Assembly: GCF_011405655.1 (NCBI RefSeq)
Contig: NZ_AP022829.1
Span: forward strand, 2,527,001-2,591,000
Length of the DNA: 64,000 nucleotides
Reading direction: 5' to 3'
Source of the DNA: Adlercreutzia hattorii
Lineage (GTDB): Bacteria; Actinomycetota; Coriobacteriia; Coriobacteriales; Eggerthellaceae
Shown: positions 55,017 through 63,468 of the stretch, in pieces
Numbering within the stretch: the first letter of the stretch is position 1
Layout of the letters: every line of letters starts with the position of its first letter
Notes under the pieces: generated by a model
What the model saw: the letters and a program-made list of their open reading frames with translations, nothing else
Told to the model about the DNA's origin: nothing
The model's database searches: none
Made by a program: the position numbers and the translations under genes

Positions 55017-55877
55017 CTAGCAGTTGAGAATGGCGCTGCGATTTGCTTGGGCGTCCTCGAAAAAGAAGAGGAATCCCGCACCGACGATCCACATGAGCAT
55101 GCGCAGGCTGAGACCCCCCGCCATGGCGGCAACGAAACCGACGGCCGCCACCGCGACGAAAGCCATCGAAGGCAGAGGAGCGAGCAGGATCGCCGCGCAG
55201 GCCAGAGGCACCACCAGGCCGCAGACCACGATGCCGACCCAGAACAGCGTCGGGTTCTTCTTCGCCGTCTGCATCCCCAAATGCCCCAGGTACGCGGCCA
55301 CCGTCACTGCCGAGAAGACAGCGCAGACGGCCAGCAGCAGCTTCACGGGCAACTCCATAGCCCAGACGCCCCCCGTCGCCACCGACACCACCGCGTAGAG
55401 AAACCCGCCGGCCACAAGCGCCGTGCCCGTATAGGCCAAAGGCAGCTTCTTCGTATTCCAGGTGGGCTTTGATGAGATGAGGTAGCCATGGCCCGTTACA
55501 AAGGCCAGCACGACGCCGGCCAGCGCGCCAGCCATGCCGAGCACGAGGCGCACCAGCTCGTTGTCGAACCACAGGCACGCAGCGCCATAGGCCACCATGA
55601 GCGCCGATACCACACCGAGCATGATCAGCTCCACGGAAATGCCCGAGAAGGACAGCAGATGGGTCACAGCCGCAAAAGCGTGACGCGGCGTGGCCAGATG
55701 CATCATGGAGCAGACGGCGCCCACCACAACGAGCACCAACGAGATGCCCGTCGCCCAGAGCGTGACCGTCGTCGACTCGCCGAGAGCGCCGGCCACGCCC
55801 GCGAAAGCGAAGCAGCATCCGCCGCACCCCGCGAGCATTGAGAACAGAACGAGGGGCCACTGAATTTTCGGTGCCAT
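55017..55877 (-). CDS. DmsC-type membrane anchor subunit
   Basis: 286 residues with eight or nine hydrophobic segments. Matches the DmsC anchor family by length and by HLATPRHAFAAVTHLLSFSGISVELIM and TGHGYLISSKPTWNT. It anchors the DmsAB-like pair and takes electrons from menaquinol. Begins immediately after the dmsB stop. Confidence 0.85.
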   Translation of the reverse strand: MAPKIQWPLVLFSMLAGCGGCCFAFAGVAGALGESTTVTLWATGISLVLVVVGAVCSMMHLATPRHAFAAVTHLLSFSGISVELIMLGVVSALMVAYGAACLWFDNELVRLVLGMAGALAGVVLAFVTGHGYLISSKPTWNTKKLPLAYTGTALVAGGFLYAVVSVATGGVWAMELPVKLLLAVCAVFSAVTVAAYLGHLGMQTAKKNPTLFWVGIVVCGLVVPLACAAILLAPLPSMAFVAVAAVGFVAAMAGGLSLRMLMWIVGAGFLFFFEDAQANRSAILNC

Positions 55878-56468
55878 TTACACCAGCTCCTTCCAATGAG
55901 CCGTCGAAGGCGAGAGGATATAGCGGGTCAGGGGCTCTTCGCCTTCGGGAGCGCCCAGCGTGTGAATGCACGCGTCGTCGTACTTGGCCAGTTCCCGGGA
56001 AACAGCCGAATCCGGGTCGTCCAGATCGCCGTAGAACCGGGCGCCGCCGGGGCAATTGTGCACGCAGGCCGGATCGGCCTTGCCATCGGCGGTCAGATGC
56101 TGGCACAGCGTGCACTTGCGGGCCACGCCGTCCTCCTCGCTGAAGCTGCGCACACCGTAGGGACAAGCGTACAGGCAGTACTGGCAGCCGATGCACTTCG
56201 CCTCGTTCACCAGCACAATGCCCGATTCGCTGTCGCGATAAGAAGCGCCCGTGGGGCACACCTCCACGCAGCGCGCATGGGTGCACTGCTGGCACTGCAC
56301 GGGCAGGTTGTAACGCTCGATGTTCGGGTAGGTGCCCGTAGGTCCTACCTGCATGACACGGTTGTAGAAGGTGCCCAAGGGCAGGTGATTCTCGAATTTG
56401 CAGCTCACGATGCAGCTGTCGCAACCGGTGCACCGGTCGATGTTGATGACAAGGCACTTCCTAGGCAT
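55878..56468 (-). CDS. DmsB-type 4Fe-4S electron-transfer subunit
   Basis: 196 residues. Four cysteine clusters are present: CTGCDSCIVSC, CQQCTHARCVEVCPTGA, CIGCQYCLYACPYG and CTLCQHL...CVHNCP, as in DmsB/PhsB-type proteins with four 4Fe-4S centres. It passes electrons between the anchor and the molybdenum subunit. Its start overlaps the dmsA stop by 8 nt. Confidence 0.93.
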   Translation of the reverse strand: MPRKCLVINIDRCTGCDSCIVSCKFENHLPLGTFYNRVMQVGPTGTYPNIERYNLPVQCQQCTHARCVEVCPTGASYRDSESGIVLVNEAKCIGCQYCLYACPYGVRSFSEEDGVARKCTLCQHLTADGKADPACVHNCPGGARFYGDLDDPDSAVSRELAKYDDACIHTLGAPEGEEPLTRYILSPSTAHWKELV

Positions 56469-59319
56469 GGCAGGCCCCTTCCTCGGTACGGGACTCGAAG
56501 GTGCGGCTGGGCATGAGGGGCTGGAACTGCTCCGGCTCGGTCCACAGGCCCTCGGGAGCCTCGGCTTTCCTCACGTTGACGCGGTAACCGCGCCAGGAAG
56601 CGGAGGCGAAGTTGTCGTTGACCACATCATCGCGGGCCATGAGGTTCACGTTGCACTGGCGCCAGCCGCCGCTCATGGTCTTGGTGGAATGGTCGTAGCT
56701 TTCGGGGAAGTAGAAACGCTCCATCATCACCACGCCGGGACGCACGCCCTCGGTGAGGTAGGCGCGGCCGCGCGTGGCACCGCGACGGCTCGACAGCTCC
56801 ACCCAATCGCCGTGGGCCACACCGAGGGCCGCGGCATCGCGGGGGTTGATGCGCATATCGGGGACGGGAATGAGCTCGCGGCTGTAGGGAGCGGTGCGCA
56901 GCGTCGTGTGGTGGTAGTGGGCCACGCGCCCCGTCGTGAGGTAGAAGGGGAAATCCGGATCGTCCTGGAGCATGTTCTCACTCTGCTCCTTGTAGGTGCA
57001 CACGGCATCGTACTCCGGCCACGTGCCGTCGGCGGCCACCTGGGTGTAGGGGAAGTGATAGGGAAAACCGGTGCGGCCGTTCAGCACCGCCATGGTCACA
57101 TAGGGCTCGCATTTGCGAGACAGCGTGGCGAATCCGGCAGGCAGCCCATCGTCCACGATATCCAAGTGCTGATAGAACTGGTACAGCTCGTCAATAGGCA
57201 CCGTGAGCGTGTGATCCTCGGAGTGCTTCACGGCCTCGGGCCAGCTTTCCACGCCGAACATCTCGGCCCAAGCCGGATAGATGTCCTCCTTGGTGCGATA
57301 GGTACCGTTGAATTGGAAGTCGCGGCAGAGCACCGCATCATCGCCGCCGAGCTTTTCGCACAAGCTGTCGACGATACGCGTCACGCAGATGAACGGATCC
57401 TCCGTTTCGCCCATATGCACGATTTGCTTGCGCATGAAAGTCTGGTTGAACTGGGTGGTCGTCTCGGTGGCGTGCTCGAATTCCAACCACTCCTGCATGG
57501 GCAGGAACAGGTCGGCGTCCTCAATGGTAGTGGAAGTCATGTGGGGCTGCTGGTGCACGCAGAAGTCGATGTTGGCGTAAGCCTCGTTCCACTGCTCGCC
57601 ATTGCTCATGACGCAATACTTGTTGCCAGACTGCTCCCAACGCACCGAGATCTTGTAGGGCTCGCCGGTCAGCAACGCCTCGCGCACCGGCGCCAAGGCG
57701 TTCAGCTGCCACTGGTGCACGGCCTTGTGCTCCAGCGATCCCAAGCGAGCCAGCTGGTAGTCCACAAAAGCCTGCTGCTTGGCCTTGCCATCGACACCCT
57801 TCGCATTCCAGCGCTCCACAGCTGCTTGGGAACGGCGAAGGTTCTCGCCCTCGGTCAGGCCCACCGTCCAACCGATGCCGAAGGTCTCCTGATAGGGACG
57901 GTTGCACCAGAAGTGGGTGGGACGCGCGGTGTGGCGCGATTCGGGCTTCTGCTCGGTGAGCACCACGCCCGGCTTGTTCACCTTGCCGCACAGCATGTCC
58001 AGGGCCATAGTACCGAAGATGAAGTTCGAGGACAGCTCGCTCATATCGGCGAACTGGCCAGTGCCGATACCCGAGAGCGTGGTGGCGTACAGCTTGATCG
58101 CACGCTCGATAGTGTCGGCATCGACCCAGGTGAGCTCAGCGGTTTTCTCCAAGGTGAAGTCCTCGCAGGCCTCCCACTGGATTTGGCCGGCGCTCTTGCA
58201 CAGACGCCCGTTCACCTCGGCTTCGCAGAATACCACCGGGTCGACCGGAGAGTCCTCCGGGGCGGTGTAGGGGAAGGGCTGCACGCTGTTGGTGCGAGCA
58301 TCGAAGCACACGTAGGCCGGCGTGTCGTACACGTCGTTGGGGTCGGCCGAGGGGTTCACGTAGTCGGGCCACACCTCTTCGGCCTTCAAAGGCAGGCGCG
58401 TGTCAGGATCCACGAGGAAGGGGTAGTTGGTCCAGTACTTGCAGAACTGCTCATCGTAGAGCTTGTTCGCGATAATGTAGTTGAACCAGCCCAAAAGCAT
58501 GGCGATATCGCCCATGGGACGAATGGGCAACCAGATGTCGGCCTTGGCCGCCTCTTCGGTATAGTAGGGGTCGATAACAATGGTCTTTATGCCGCGCTCT
58601 CGCATTTCGGCGTTGGCGCGAGCGGCATAGGCTGCGCCGGAAGCGCTCGTTTGGGCGCCCCACAGCACCACGCACTCCATGGCCGGCTGCCAGGCGTTCC
58701 ACATCTCGCGGGCGTTGTTGCCCTCGTGGCGGTTGTTGGAGCCACCGCGCATCCACTGGCCCGCGCAGTCGGCGGGCAGATAGCACTGGCAGCCACCGCC
58801 GGAAATGCACACCGGAGCGCCAATGGCATCTTGGGTGACGCGCTGGAACACGTTACCGTAGGTGCCGCCACCGCCAGCGCCCACCATGATGGAATAGGGG
58901 CCGTACTTCCTCGTAGCCAAGGCCATTTGCTCGCCCACGATATCGTAGGCCTCATCCCACGACACGACTTCCCAGTCGTTGCCGCCGCGGGATCCTACGC
59001 GCCTCATGGGATGCAGTACATGGCGCGGACTGTACACCAGATGCTGCTGGTTGAGGGCCTTGGTGCACAGGCAGCCCTGGGTCAGGGTGCCGTCGTAGTC
59101 GCCCTCGATCTTCACCACCACGCCGTCTTCGGTGTACACCCACAAAGGACAGCAGTTGTAGCAGCCATGGCAGCAGCTGTGATGGCGCTCGCGCAGCGGG
59201 GCCGAGCGGGCAAACTGCTCGTCAGCCTCCACGAGAGAGGCGTCCGAGGCCCAGTCGATGCCCTGCACCTTCTGCGCCATGTGGGCGAGCTTTCCGTAGC
59301 TCGACTTCCGTGCCGCCAT
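56461..59319 (-). CDS. Molybdopterin-dependent oxidoreductase, DmsA-like catalytic subunit, no Tat signal
   Basis: 952 residues of the DMSO reductase superfamily. The N-terminal iron-sulfur motif is unusual (HHSCCHGCYNCCPLW near residues 46-58, last ligand in QGCLCTKALNQ). The bis-MGD regions follow (LVYSPRHVLHPMRRVGSRGG; VVLWGAQTSASG; TIVIDPYYTEEAAKADIWLPIRP; C-terminal YLTTGRVAHYHHTT). No twin-arginine signal is visible, so it may be cytoplasmic, unlike classical DmsA. The substrate is unknown; related Eggerthellaceae enzymes reduce sulfoxides or dehydroxylate catechols. Its ATG overlaps the stop of the preceding gene (TAATG). Confidence 0.9.
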   Translation of the reverse strand: MAARKSSYGKLAHMAQKVQGIDWASDASLVEADEQFARSAPLRERHHSCCHGCYNCCPLWVYTEDGVVVKIEGDYDGTLTQGCLCTKALNQQHLVYSPRHVLHPMRRVGSRGGNDWEVVSWDEAYDIVGEQMALATRKYGPYSIMVGAGGGGTYGNVFQRVTQDAIGAPVCISGGGCQCYLPADCAGQWMRGGSNNRHEGNNAREMWNAWQPAMECVVLWGAQTSASGAAYAARANAEMRERGIKTIVIDPYYTEEAAKADIWLPIRPMGDIAMLLGWFNYIIANKLYDEQFCKYWTNYPFLVDPDTRLPLKAEEVWPDYVNPSADPNDVYDTPAYVCFDARTNSVQPFPYTAPEDSPVDPVVFCEAEVNGRLCKSAGQIQWEACEDFTLEKTAELTWVDADTIERAIKLYATTLSGIGTGQFADMSELSSNFIFGTMALDMLCGKVNKPGVVLTEQKPESRHTARPTHFWCNRPYQETFGIGWTVGLTEGENLRRSQAAVERWNAKGVDGKAKQQAFVDYQLARLGSLEHKAVHQWQLNALAPVREALLTGEPYKISVRWEQSGNKYCVMSNGEQWNEAYANIDFCVHQQPHMTSTTIEDADLFLPMQEWLEFEHATETTTQFNQTFMRKQIVHMGETEDPFICVTRIVDSLCEKLGGDDAVLCRDFQFNGTYRTKEDIYPAWAEMFGVESWPEAVKHSEDHTLTVPIDELYQFYQHLDIVDDGLPAGFATLSRKCEPYVTMAVLNGRTGFPYHFPYTQVAADGTWPEYDAVCTYKEQSENMLQDDPDFPFYLTTGRVAHYHHTTLRTAPYSRELIPVPDMRINPRDAAALGVAHGDWVELSSRRGATRGRAYLTEGVRPGVVMMERFYFPESYDHSTKTMSGGWRQCNVNLMARDDVVNDNFASASWRGYRVNVRKAEAPEGLWTEPEQFQPLMPSRTFESRTEEGACHA

Positions 59320-59999
59320 TACTTGCTCCTTTCGTTTGAGGTCGCGAAGCTCGCTCCGGCCGGGGTGGTACTCCAGGCCTCGTCCCACACCAAGCCGCCG
59401 GCCTTCTCCAGGTGCGCCACCAACGCGCTGGGGTACAGAGGCAGCCCGGACTTCCCGTTAAGCGAGGGCAGGGAGAGCTGCTTGCCGAGCAGCGCCTCTA
59501 TTTCCGCAAAGGTTTTGGGCTCGCTGGCCGCACGCAGAATGGCACGGTAGGCGTCGTTGCGCTCCGGCGTGCGGGCGAACAGCTCTTCCAAGCGCACCTC
59601 AGGACGATGGGCTTGGGCAACCTGGACCCCGGCCGACGTCGTCTCCAGAGCGCAGAACTGCACGAGCTCGTCTGCTGCGTCCTCATCCAGAGAGGCCAGA
59701 CGAGCCGGATCCACGGGGTTGCCATCCCGATCCAAATCGATGCGCGCAAGGCCGCCGGCCTCGACGAGCATGAAGGCGATAGCGGCTTGGCTCTGATCGA
59801 CATACTTGAATTCCGGATAACTTGCGATTTCGTCCTCCACCTCTGCCAGAAGCCGGCGCTGGCGGCAGAAGTCCAGGACTTTGCCCATAATCTCCGTGAA
59901 GGCGCCGCGGCGATGCAACGCCTTCTCGACGCGCGCCACGGCGGCCCCGTCGGGCTGGTCCCCAGGGGCGGCGGTGCTCGGGCAAATCGAGTCTGCCAT
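59319..59999 (-). CDS. First operon gene: double winged-helix-like protein
   Basis: 226 residues, soluble. Two similar halves: residues about 25-90 (FTEIMGKVLDFCRQRRLLAEVEDEI ... LVEAGGL ... DRDG) and about 140-215 (AYRAILRAASEPKTFAEIEALL ... LEKAGGLVW .. TTPAG). Each looks like a winged helix ending in an AGGL turn. It is translationally coupled to the dmsA-like gene. I know no function; an accessory or regulatory protein dedicated to the enzyme is plausible. The start at 59999 follows GGAGAG. Confidence 0.7.
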   Translation of the reverse strand: MADSICPSTAAPGDQPDGAAVARVEKALHRRGAFTEIMGKVLDFCRQRRLLAEVEDEIASYPEFKYVDQSQAAIAFMLVEAGGLARIDLDRDGNPVDPARLASLDEDAADELVQFCALETTSAGVQVAQAHRPEVRLEELFARTPERNDAYRAILRAASEPKTFAEIEALLGKQLSLPSLNGKSGLPLYPSALVAHLEKAGGLVWDEAWSTTPAGASFATSNERSK

Positions 60000-60081
60000 G
60001 ATGCGTCTCTCCTTCCTTGTTGAGTTTCCCGCACATAATTGATGGCCCGAGCCTACCAGCGCGGCCAAGGGGGGAACCATC

Positions 60082-60136
60082 GTTGAAGTGGTTGATTTTG
60101 AGCGCAACGGCCCATCCATCAAAACGTTGATTTTTA
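60082..60136. promoter_or_regulatory. Cluster of GTTGA words and a palindrome in the divergent promoter region
   Basis: GTTGATTTT occurs at 60091-60099 and 60126-60134, with an extra GTTGA at 60082, and ATCAA-aacg-TTGAT forms a palindrome at 60118-60131. This lies between the divergent Dms operon and LuxR gene (233 bp) and is a good candidate for the LuxR or another regulator's binding site. Confidence 0.4.
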
Positions 60137-60178
60137 AGAAATGCCAGTTCAAGGCTTTGTAATTCGAAAGCTAAATTG

Positions 60179-60207
60179 TTGCGGCCCAAAATAGCGCTTT
60201 CTATAAT
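60179..60207 (+). promoter_or_regulatory. Promoter of the LuxR gene at 60234
   Basis: TTGCGG and TATAAT with a 17 nt spacer; the start codon follows 27 nt later with AAAGGGG between. Confidence 0.5.
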
Positions 60208-60233
60208 GGGACGAGCGAAGCGAAAGGGGAATC

Positions 60234-61673
60234 ATGTCGGATGAATCGAGATCACTGTTCTTCATGCGAACATTCGGCTTCGCCCTTTTCTGGATATGGC
60301 TCTTTTTGGTGGCCGTATCGCCCTCTCCGCTGTTCGGAGCGCTTAAAGGATTGGGGAGCCTCCCCTTCGAGGTATGGGAAGTGGGTGCGCGCCTCTTACT
60401 TCTCTCGCTCTCCCTTGCGGCCACCCGCCTACTCACCACCAGCCGAGGACGCTGGGTCTACCCCGTCTGCTGCCTTGTCGGCGGCCCCGTCGCCGCCCTC
60501 GCCCTTTCCTCTGCCGCCACCCCAGAGGCCGTGACCTTGGCGGCCTTCATCACGGCCGTCGTCGATGTGGCCATGCTCATTATGTGGCTCTGCTATTTCG
60601 GCTATGCGAAAATCGGCGATATCGCCTTCATGCTTGCCTGCTCCTACGCCCTGGGCTCGATACTGTACCTGGCCGTCGTTGCTGCGGGCGAGACGGCGAT
60701 GCTCGTCGCCGCCATCACAAGTCCTATCTTGTCGGGAGCGCTGTTCGCCTATTTCGTGAAGAACCCTCCGTCCCTCGCTTCCGAAGGGCTGTTTCAAGCC
60801 TCCCCCGCCGCAGACCGCCGCCCGAAGCTACCGGCGGCCCTCAGGCGGCTGGCCATCGGTCTTACCCTGTACGCCTTCGTGTTCGCTCTCTTCTCGAGCC
60901 GTACCGCCGTCTCCGAATATACGTTCTCCAGCGGACCGCTCGTACAAGCCCTCGCCAGCATCGTGCTTGCCGCTGTCGTCATCGCGGCCATACGCCTCAG
61001 CGATGTGAGCATCGGCCTTTACGCGCTCTACCGCAGCGTGCCGTTGGTATTCGGCGGGGGCGCCGCCCTCTTCCTCGTATTGCCCGCCGGACTCTCCCTG
61101 TGCGCGGGCTTCTTCATCATGTTCGGCTATCTTCTCTTCGAGGCGCTTTCCTTCAACGATTTCTGCAATGCCACCAAAACCAACGACGGCTCGCTCTTGC
61201 GCTCGATGCTCATCGTGCGCATCGCCGGCTCCCTCGGCATTTTCCTCGGCTGGGTGCTGGGCGCTCCTCTCAGCGCCGCGCTGGATCCCGATCAATCGAG
61301 CCGTCTGATAATCGCTCTGTGCTTTGTTGTCGTCATCGTTGCCGCGTCGCTCGTCTTCACGGATAAGGCCATGGGGAAGCTCGGCACCATCGCCGGCATG
61401 CGAGCCCGTCAGGAGGCCGCCGAGGCGCGTCTCGACAAGACGCGGTTTATTCCGCTGTTCGCCACCGAGCACGACCTCTCGAAACGCGAAGCCGAGGTGC
61501 TAGAGTACCTGCTGCAAGGCCGCACCATGCAGTACACTGCCGAGAAACTGTTCATCGCCGAGTCCACCGCCCGCTCCCACGTTCACAAGATATACCAGAA
61601 AACCGAGACCCGGGGTCGCATGGAGCTTATCGACCGCTTCGAGCAGTTCTGCTCCGAACATCCGAAAGCTTAA
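60234..61673 (+). CDS. LuxR regulator with 12-segment membrane domain
   Basis: 479 residues. About twelve hydrophobic segments (residues 10-385) resemble a transporter-like sensor, then a LuxR HTH (LSKREAEVLEYLLQGRTMQYTAEKLFIAESTARSHVHKIYQKT). The start is at a clear AAAGGGG site. Such proteins are abundant in Eggerthellaceae next to molybdoenzyme operons and in some cases control them. Divergent from the Dms operon and convergent with another LuxR gene. Confidence 0.9.
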   Translation: MSDESRSLFFMRTFGFALFWIWLFLVAVSPSPLFGALKGLGSLPFEVWEVGARLLLLSLSLAATRLLTTSRGRWVYPVCCLVGGPVAALALSSAATPEAVTLAAFITAVVDVAMLIMWLCYFGYAKIGDIAFMLACSYALGSILYLAVVAAGETAMLVAAITSPILSGALFAYFVKNPPSLASEGLFQASPAADRRPKLPAALRRLAIGLTLYAFVFALFSSRTAVSEYTFSSGPLVQALASIVLAAVVIAAIRLSDVSIGLYALYRSVPLVFGGGAALFLVLPAGLSLCAGFFIMFGYLLFEALSFNDFCNATKTNDGSLLRSMLIVRIAGSLGIFLGWVLGAPLSAALDPDQSSRLIIALCFVVVIVAASLVFTDKAMGKLGTIAGMRARQEAAEARLDKTRFIPLFATEHDLSKREAEVLEYLLQGRTMQYTAEKLFIAESTARSHVHKIYQKTETRGRMELIDRFEQFCSEHPKA

Positions 61674-61685
61674 CCGGGCGAGGGG

Positions 61686-63248
61686 CTACGTATCGACACC
61701 TTCCATCCAGCATTCGTCGAAGGCATCCATCAGTTCCATGCGGGAGTGTACGCCGCACTTCCGGTAGATGCTGTGCACATGGGCCCGCACCGTGGACTCG
61801 GCGATGAACAGCTTCTCTGCGGCGAAGCTCGTCGTGCGCCCCGCGAGCAGATAGGACGCCACCTCGGCTTCGCGCCGGGAAAGCCCCTGCTGCTCGGCGA
61901 AGGCGGCGAAGGCCTCCTCGCGGGTGGGACCCTCCAAAGCACCCTCGGATAGGGCCCGATCGTCGGCAACGGCGGCGAAGGAGGTCATATCACGCTCGGT
62001 GAACACCAGCGAGACGGAAACCAGAGCCGCGAACAGCCCGAGGGCCACCAAGCTCGACACGCTTTCCGCCGCACCCGCCAAGGAGGCCGCGGCAAACGCC
62101 GCCAGCCAGCCCAAGAACATTCCCAGCGTAATGGCCAGCCGGGCCGCCGCCATCACGCGCAGGAGCGACGCGTCGTTGGCCTTCACGATATTGCAGCAGT
62201 CGTTGAGGACCAGCAGCTCGAAGAGCACGTAGCCCAAGGCAACGCAGAAACCGCCCACCTCGTCGGGAAGGGGCGAGACGGCCATCAGCAAGAACCCAGC
62301 CCCGATAAGCGGGGCAACGGCCCGATAGAGCTTGTAGGGTCGATCGGGCTGACGGTCGAACTTGAAGAAGGCCGCGCAGATAACCCCCAGCACAATCATG
62401 GCCGCCGGCTCCACCGTGAAGGCCCCGATCACTCCCTCCCCACTGAACAGGGCGATGCCGCACGAGAGGGAGAAGGAGAACGAGTACAGGGCAAGGGCCA
62501 CGCCTATGCGCACTTTCTGGCGCACGGGACTCTCCGCGCCGCCCGCTGCCCCATGGCGAGAGGCCGCAACGGCAGCGGCCGGCAGCACGCCCCCGCCCGT
62601 CTCTCGAGCACCGTCACCCGAAACCGGCTCCTCGACAAACAGCTCCTCTCCCGTCCGCGCTTTCATAAGACGCTGGGAGAGCACGAAGGCCGTTCCCGAT
62701 AGCGCGGGGAACAGCACCGAGGCGGCCGCCATGGCGTTGAAGCCCAATGCCGCCGTTAGAAGGAAGAGCACCGAGCCGATAGCATAGGATCCCACGAGCA
62801 GAACGAAGGTCTCGCCCACCTTCATGTACCCGAAAAAGCAGAGCCACAGCAGGAACATGCACACTTCGCCGATGGCGGCCGCCACCGCCGAGGCCGAAGC
62901 CGCCTCGGCGCCTCCGAGGCCGAGGGCAAGCGGAGCCGCCGCCGCACTTGCCGCAACCCCGAGCACGAGCAGCCCGCGCTGCCCGGCAACGGAGGCCAGC
63001 CGCCGCGAAGCGATGAGCACGACCACAAGCACCAGCGCCCGTACCGACAGCTCGACCATCTCGAACGGCGCATTCGCAAAGCAGAGCGGCGCCCCGATAA
63101 GCGGAGAGGGGGTCACCCCCGCCAGAAAGAGCCACGCCCAATAGAACCCGAACCCCAAAAAGCGCACGGGAAAGAGGCTCTCCGCCACCTGGCCCGCTGG
63201 GCCGCCCACGCGCCCCTCATTTGATGCATCTTTTCCCTCTCCAACCAT
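61686..63248 (-). CDS. LuxR regulator with 12-segment membrane domain, second copy
   Basis: 520 residues, same architecture as the preceding LuxR: WAWLFLAGVTPSPLIGAPL parallels WIWLFLVAVSPSPLFGALK, and the C-terminal HTH is LSRREAEVASYLLAGRTTSFAAEKLFIAESTVRAHVHSIYRKCG. An extra 40-residue polar insert lies in the middle cytoplasmic loop. The start at MVGEGKDAS has AAGAGGG upstream. Divergent from the NapG-type gene, its probable target. Confidence 0.9.
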   Translation of the reverse strand: MVGEGKDASNEGRVGGPAGQVAESLFPVRFLGFGFYWAWLFLAGVTPSPLIGAPLCFANAPFEMVELSVRALVLVVVLIASRRLASVAGQRGLLVLGVAASAAAAPLALGLGGAEAASASAVAAAIGEVCMFLLWLCFFGYMKVGETFVLLVGSYAIGSVLFLLTAALGFNAMAAASVLFPALSGTAFVLSQRLMKARTGEELFVEEPVSGDGARETGGGVLPAAAVAASRHGAAGGAESPVRQKVRIGVALALYSFSFSLSCGIALFSGEGVIGAFTVEPAAMIVLGVICAAFFKFDRQPDRPYKLYRAVAPLIGAGFLLMAVSPLPDEVGGFCVALGYVLFELLVLNDCCNIVKANDASLLRVMAAARLAITLGMFLGWLAAFAAASLAGAAESVSSLVALGLFAALVSVSLVFTERDMTSFAAVADDRALSEGALEGPTREEAFAAFAEQQGLSRREAEVASYLLAGRTTSFAAEKLFIAESTVRAHVHSIYRKCGVHSRMELMDAFDECWMEGVDT

Positions 63249-63371
63249 TATCCCTCTTTTCACCTGCGGAAACACAACCCCTAAGCGTTTTGGTGGAGGC
63301 CCGCTTATGGCAATTTACAGCGCTTCGGAGAATGTTCAGCGCAGATGCCAGCCCCTAACCTAGATGCCAAC

Positions 63372-63445
63372 GGGAGGCTCGGCTTTGACGAGTGGATGAG
63401 CCTCCCGGAAGTGTAGCAGATTCCCCGCGCCGATAAGGGCGCGGG
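63372..63445 (+). promoter_or_regulatory. Two hairpins in the leader of the NapG-type gene
   Basis: GGGAGGCTC/GAGCCTCCC (63372-63380 and 63398-63406) and CCCGCGCC-gataag-GGCGCGGG (63424-63445), both perfect. They lie between the divergent LuxR gene and the ferredoxin start and would be in its messenger leader. The role is unknown; no T run. Confidence 0.45.
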
Positions 63446-63468
63446 AAGAGACGAGGAGAGGGGAGAGC

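Noticed and set aside
56398-59550. 1050-codon open frame on the plus strand
   Set aside because: Antisense shadow of the DmsA-like gene, caused by high GC third positions; no recognisable motif.
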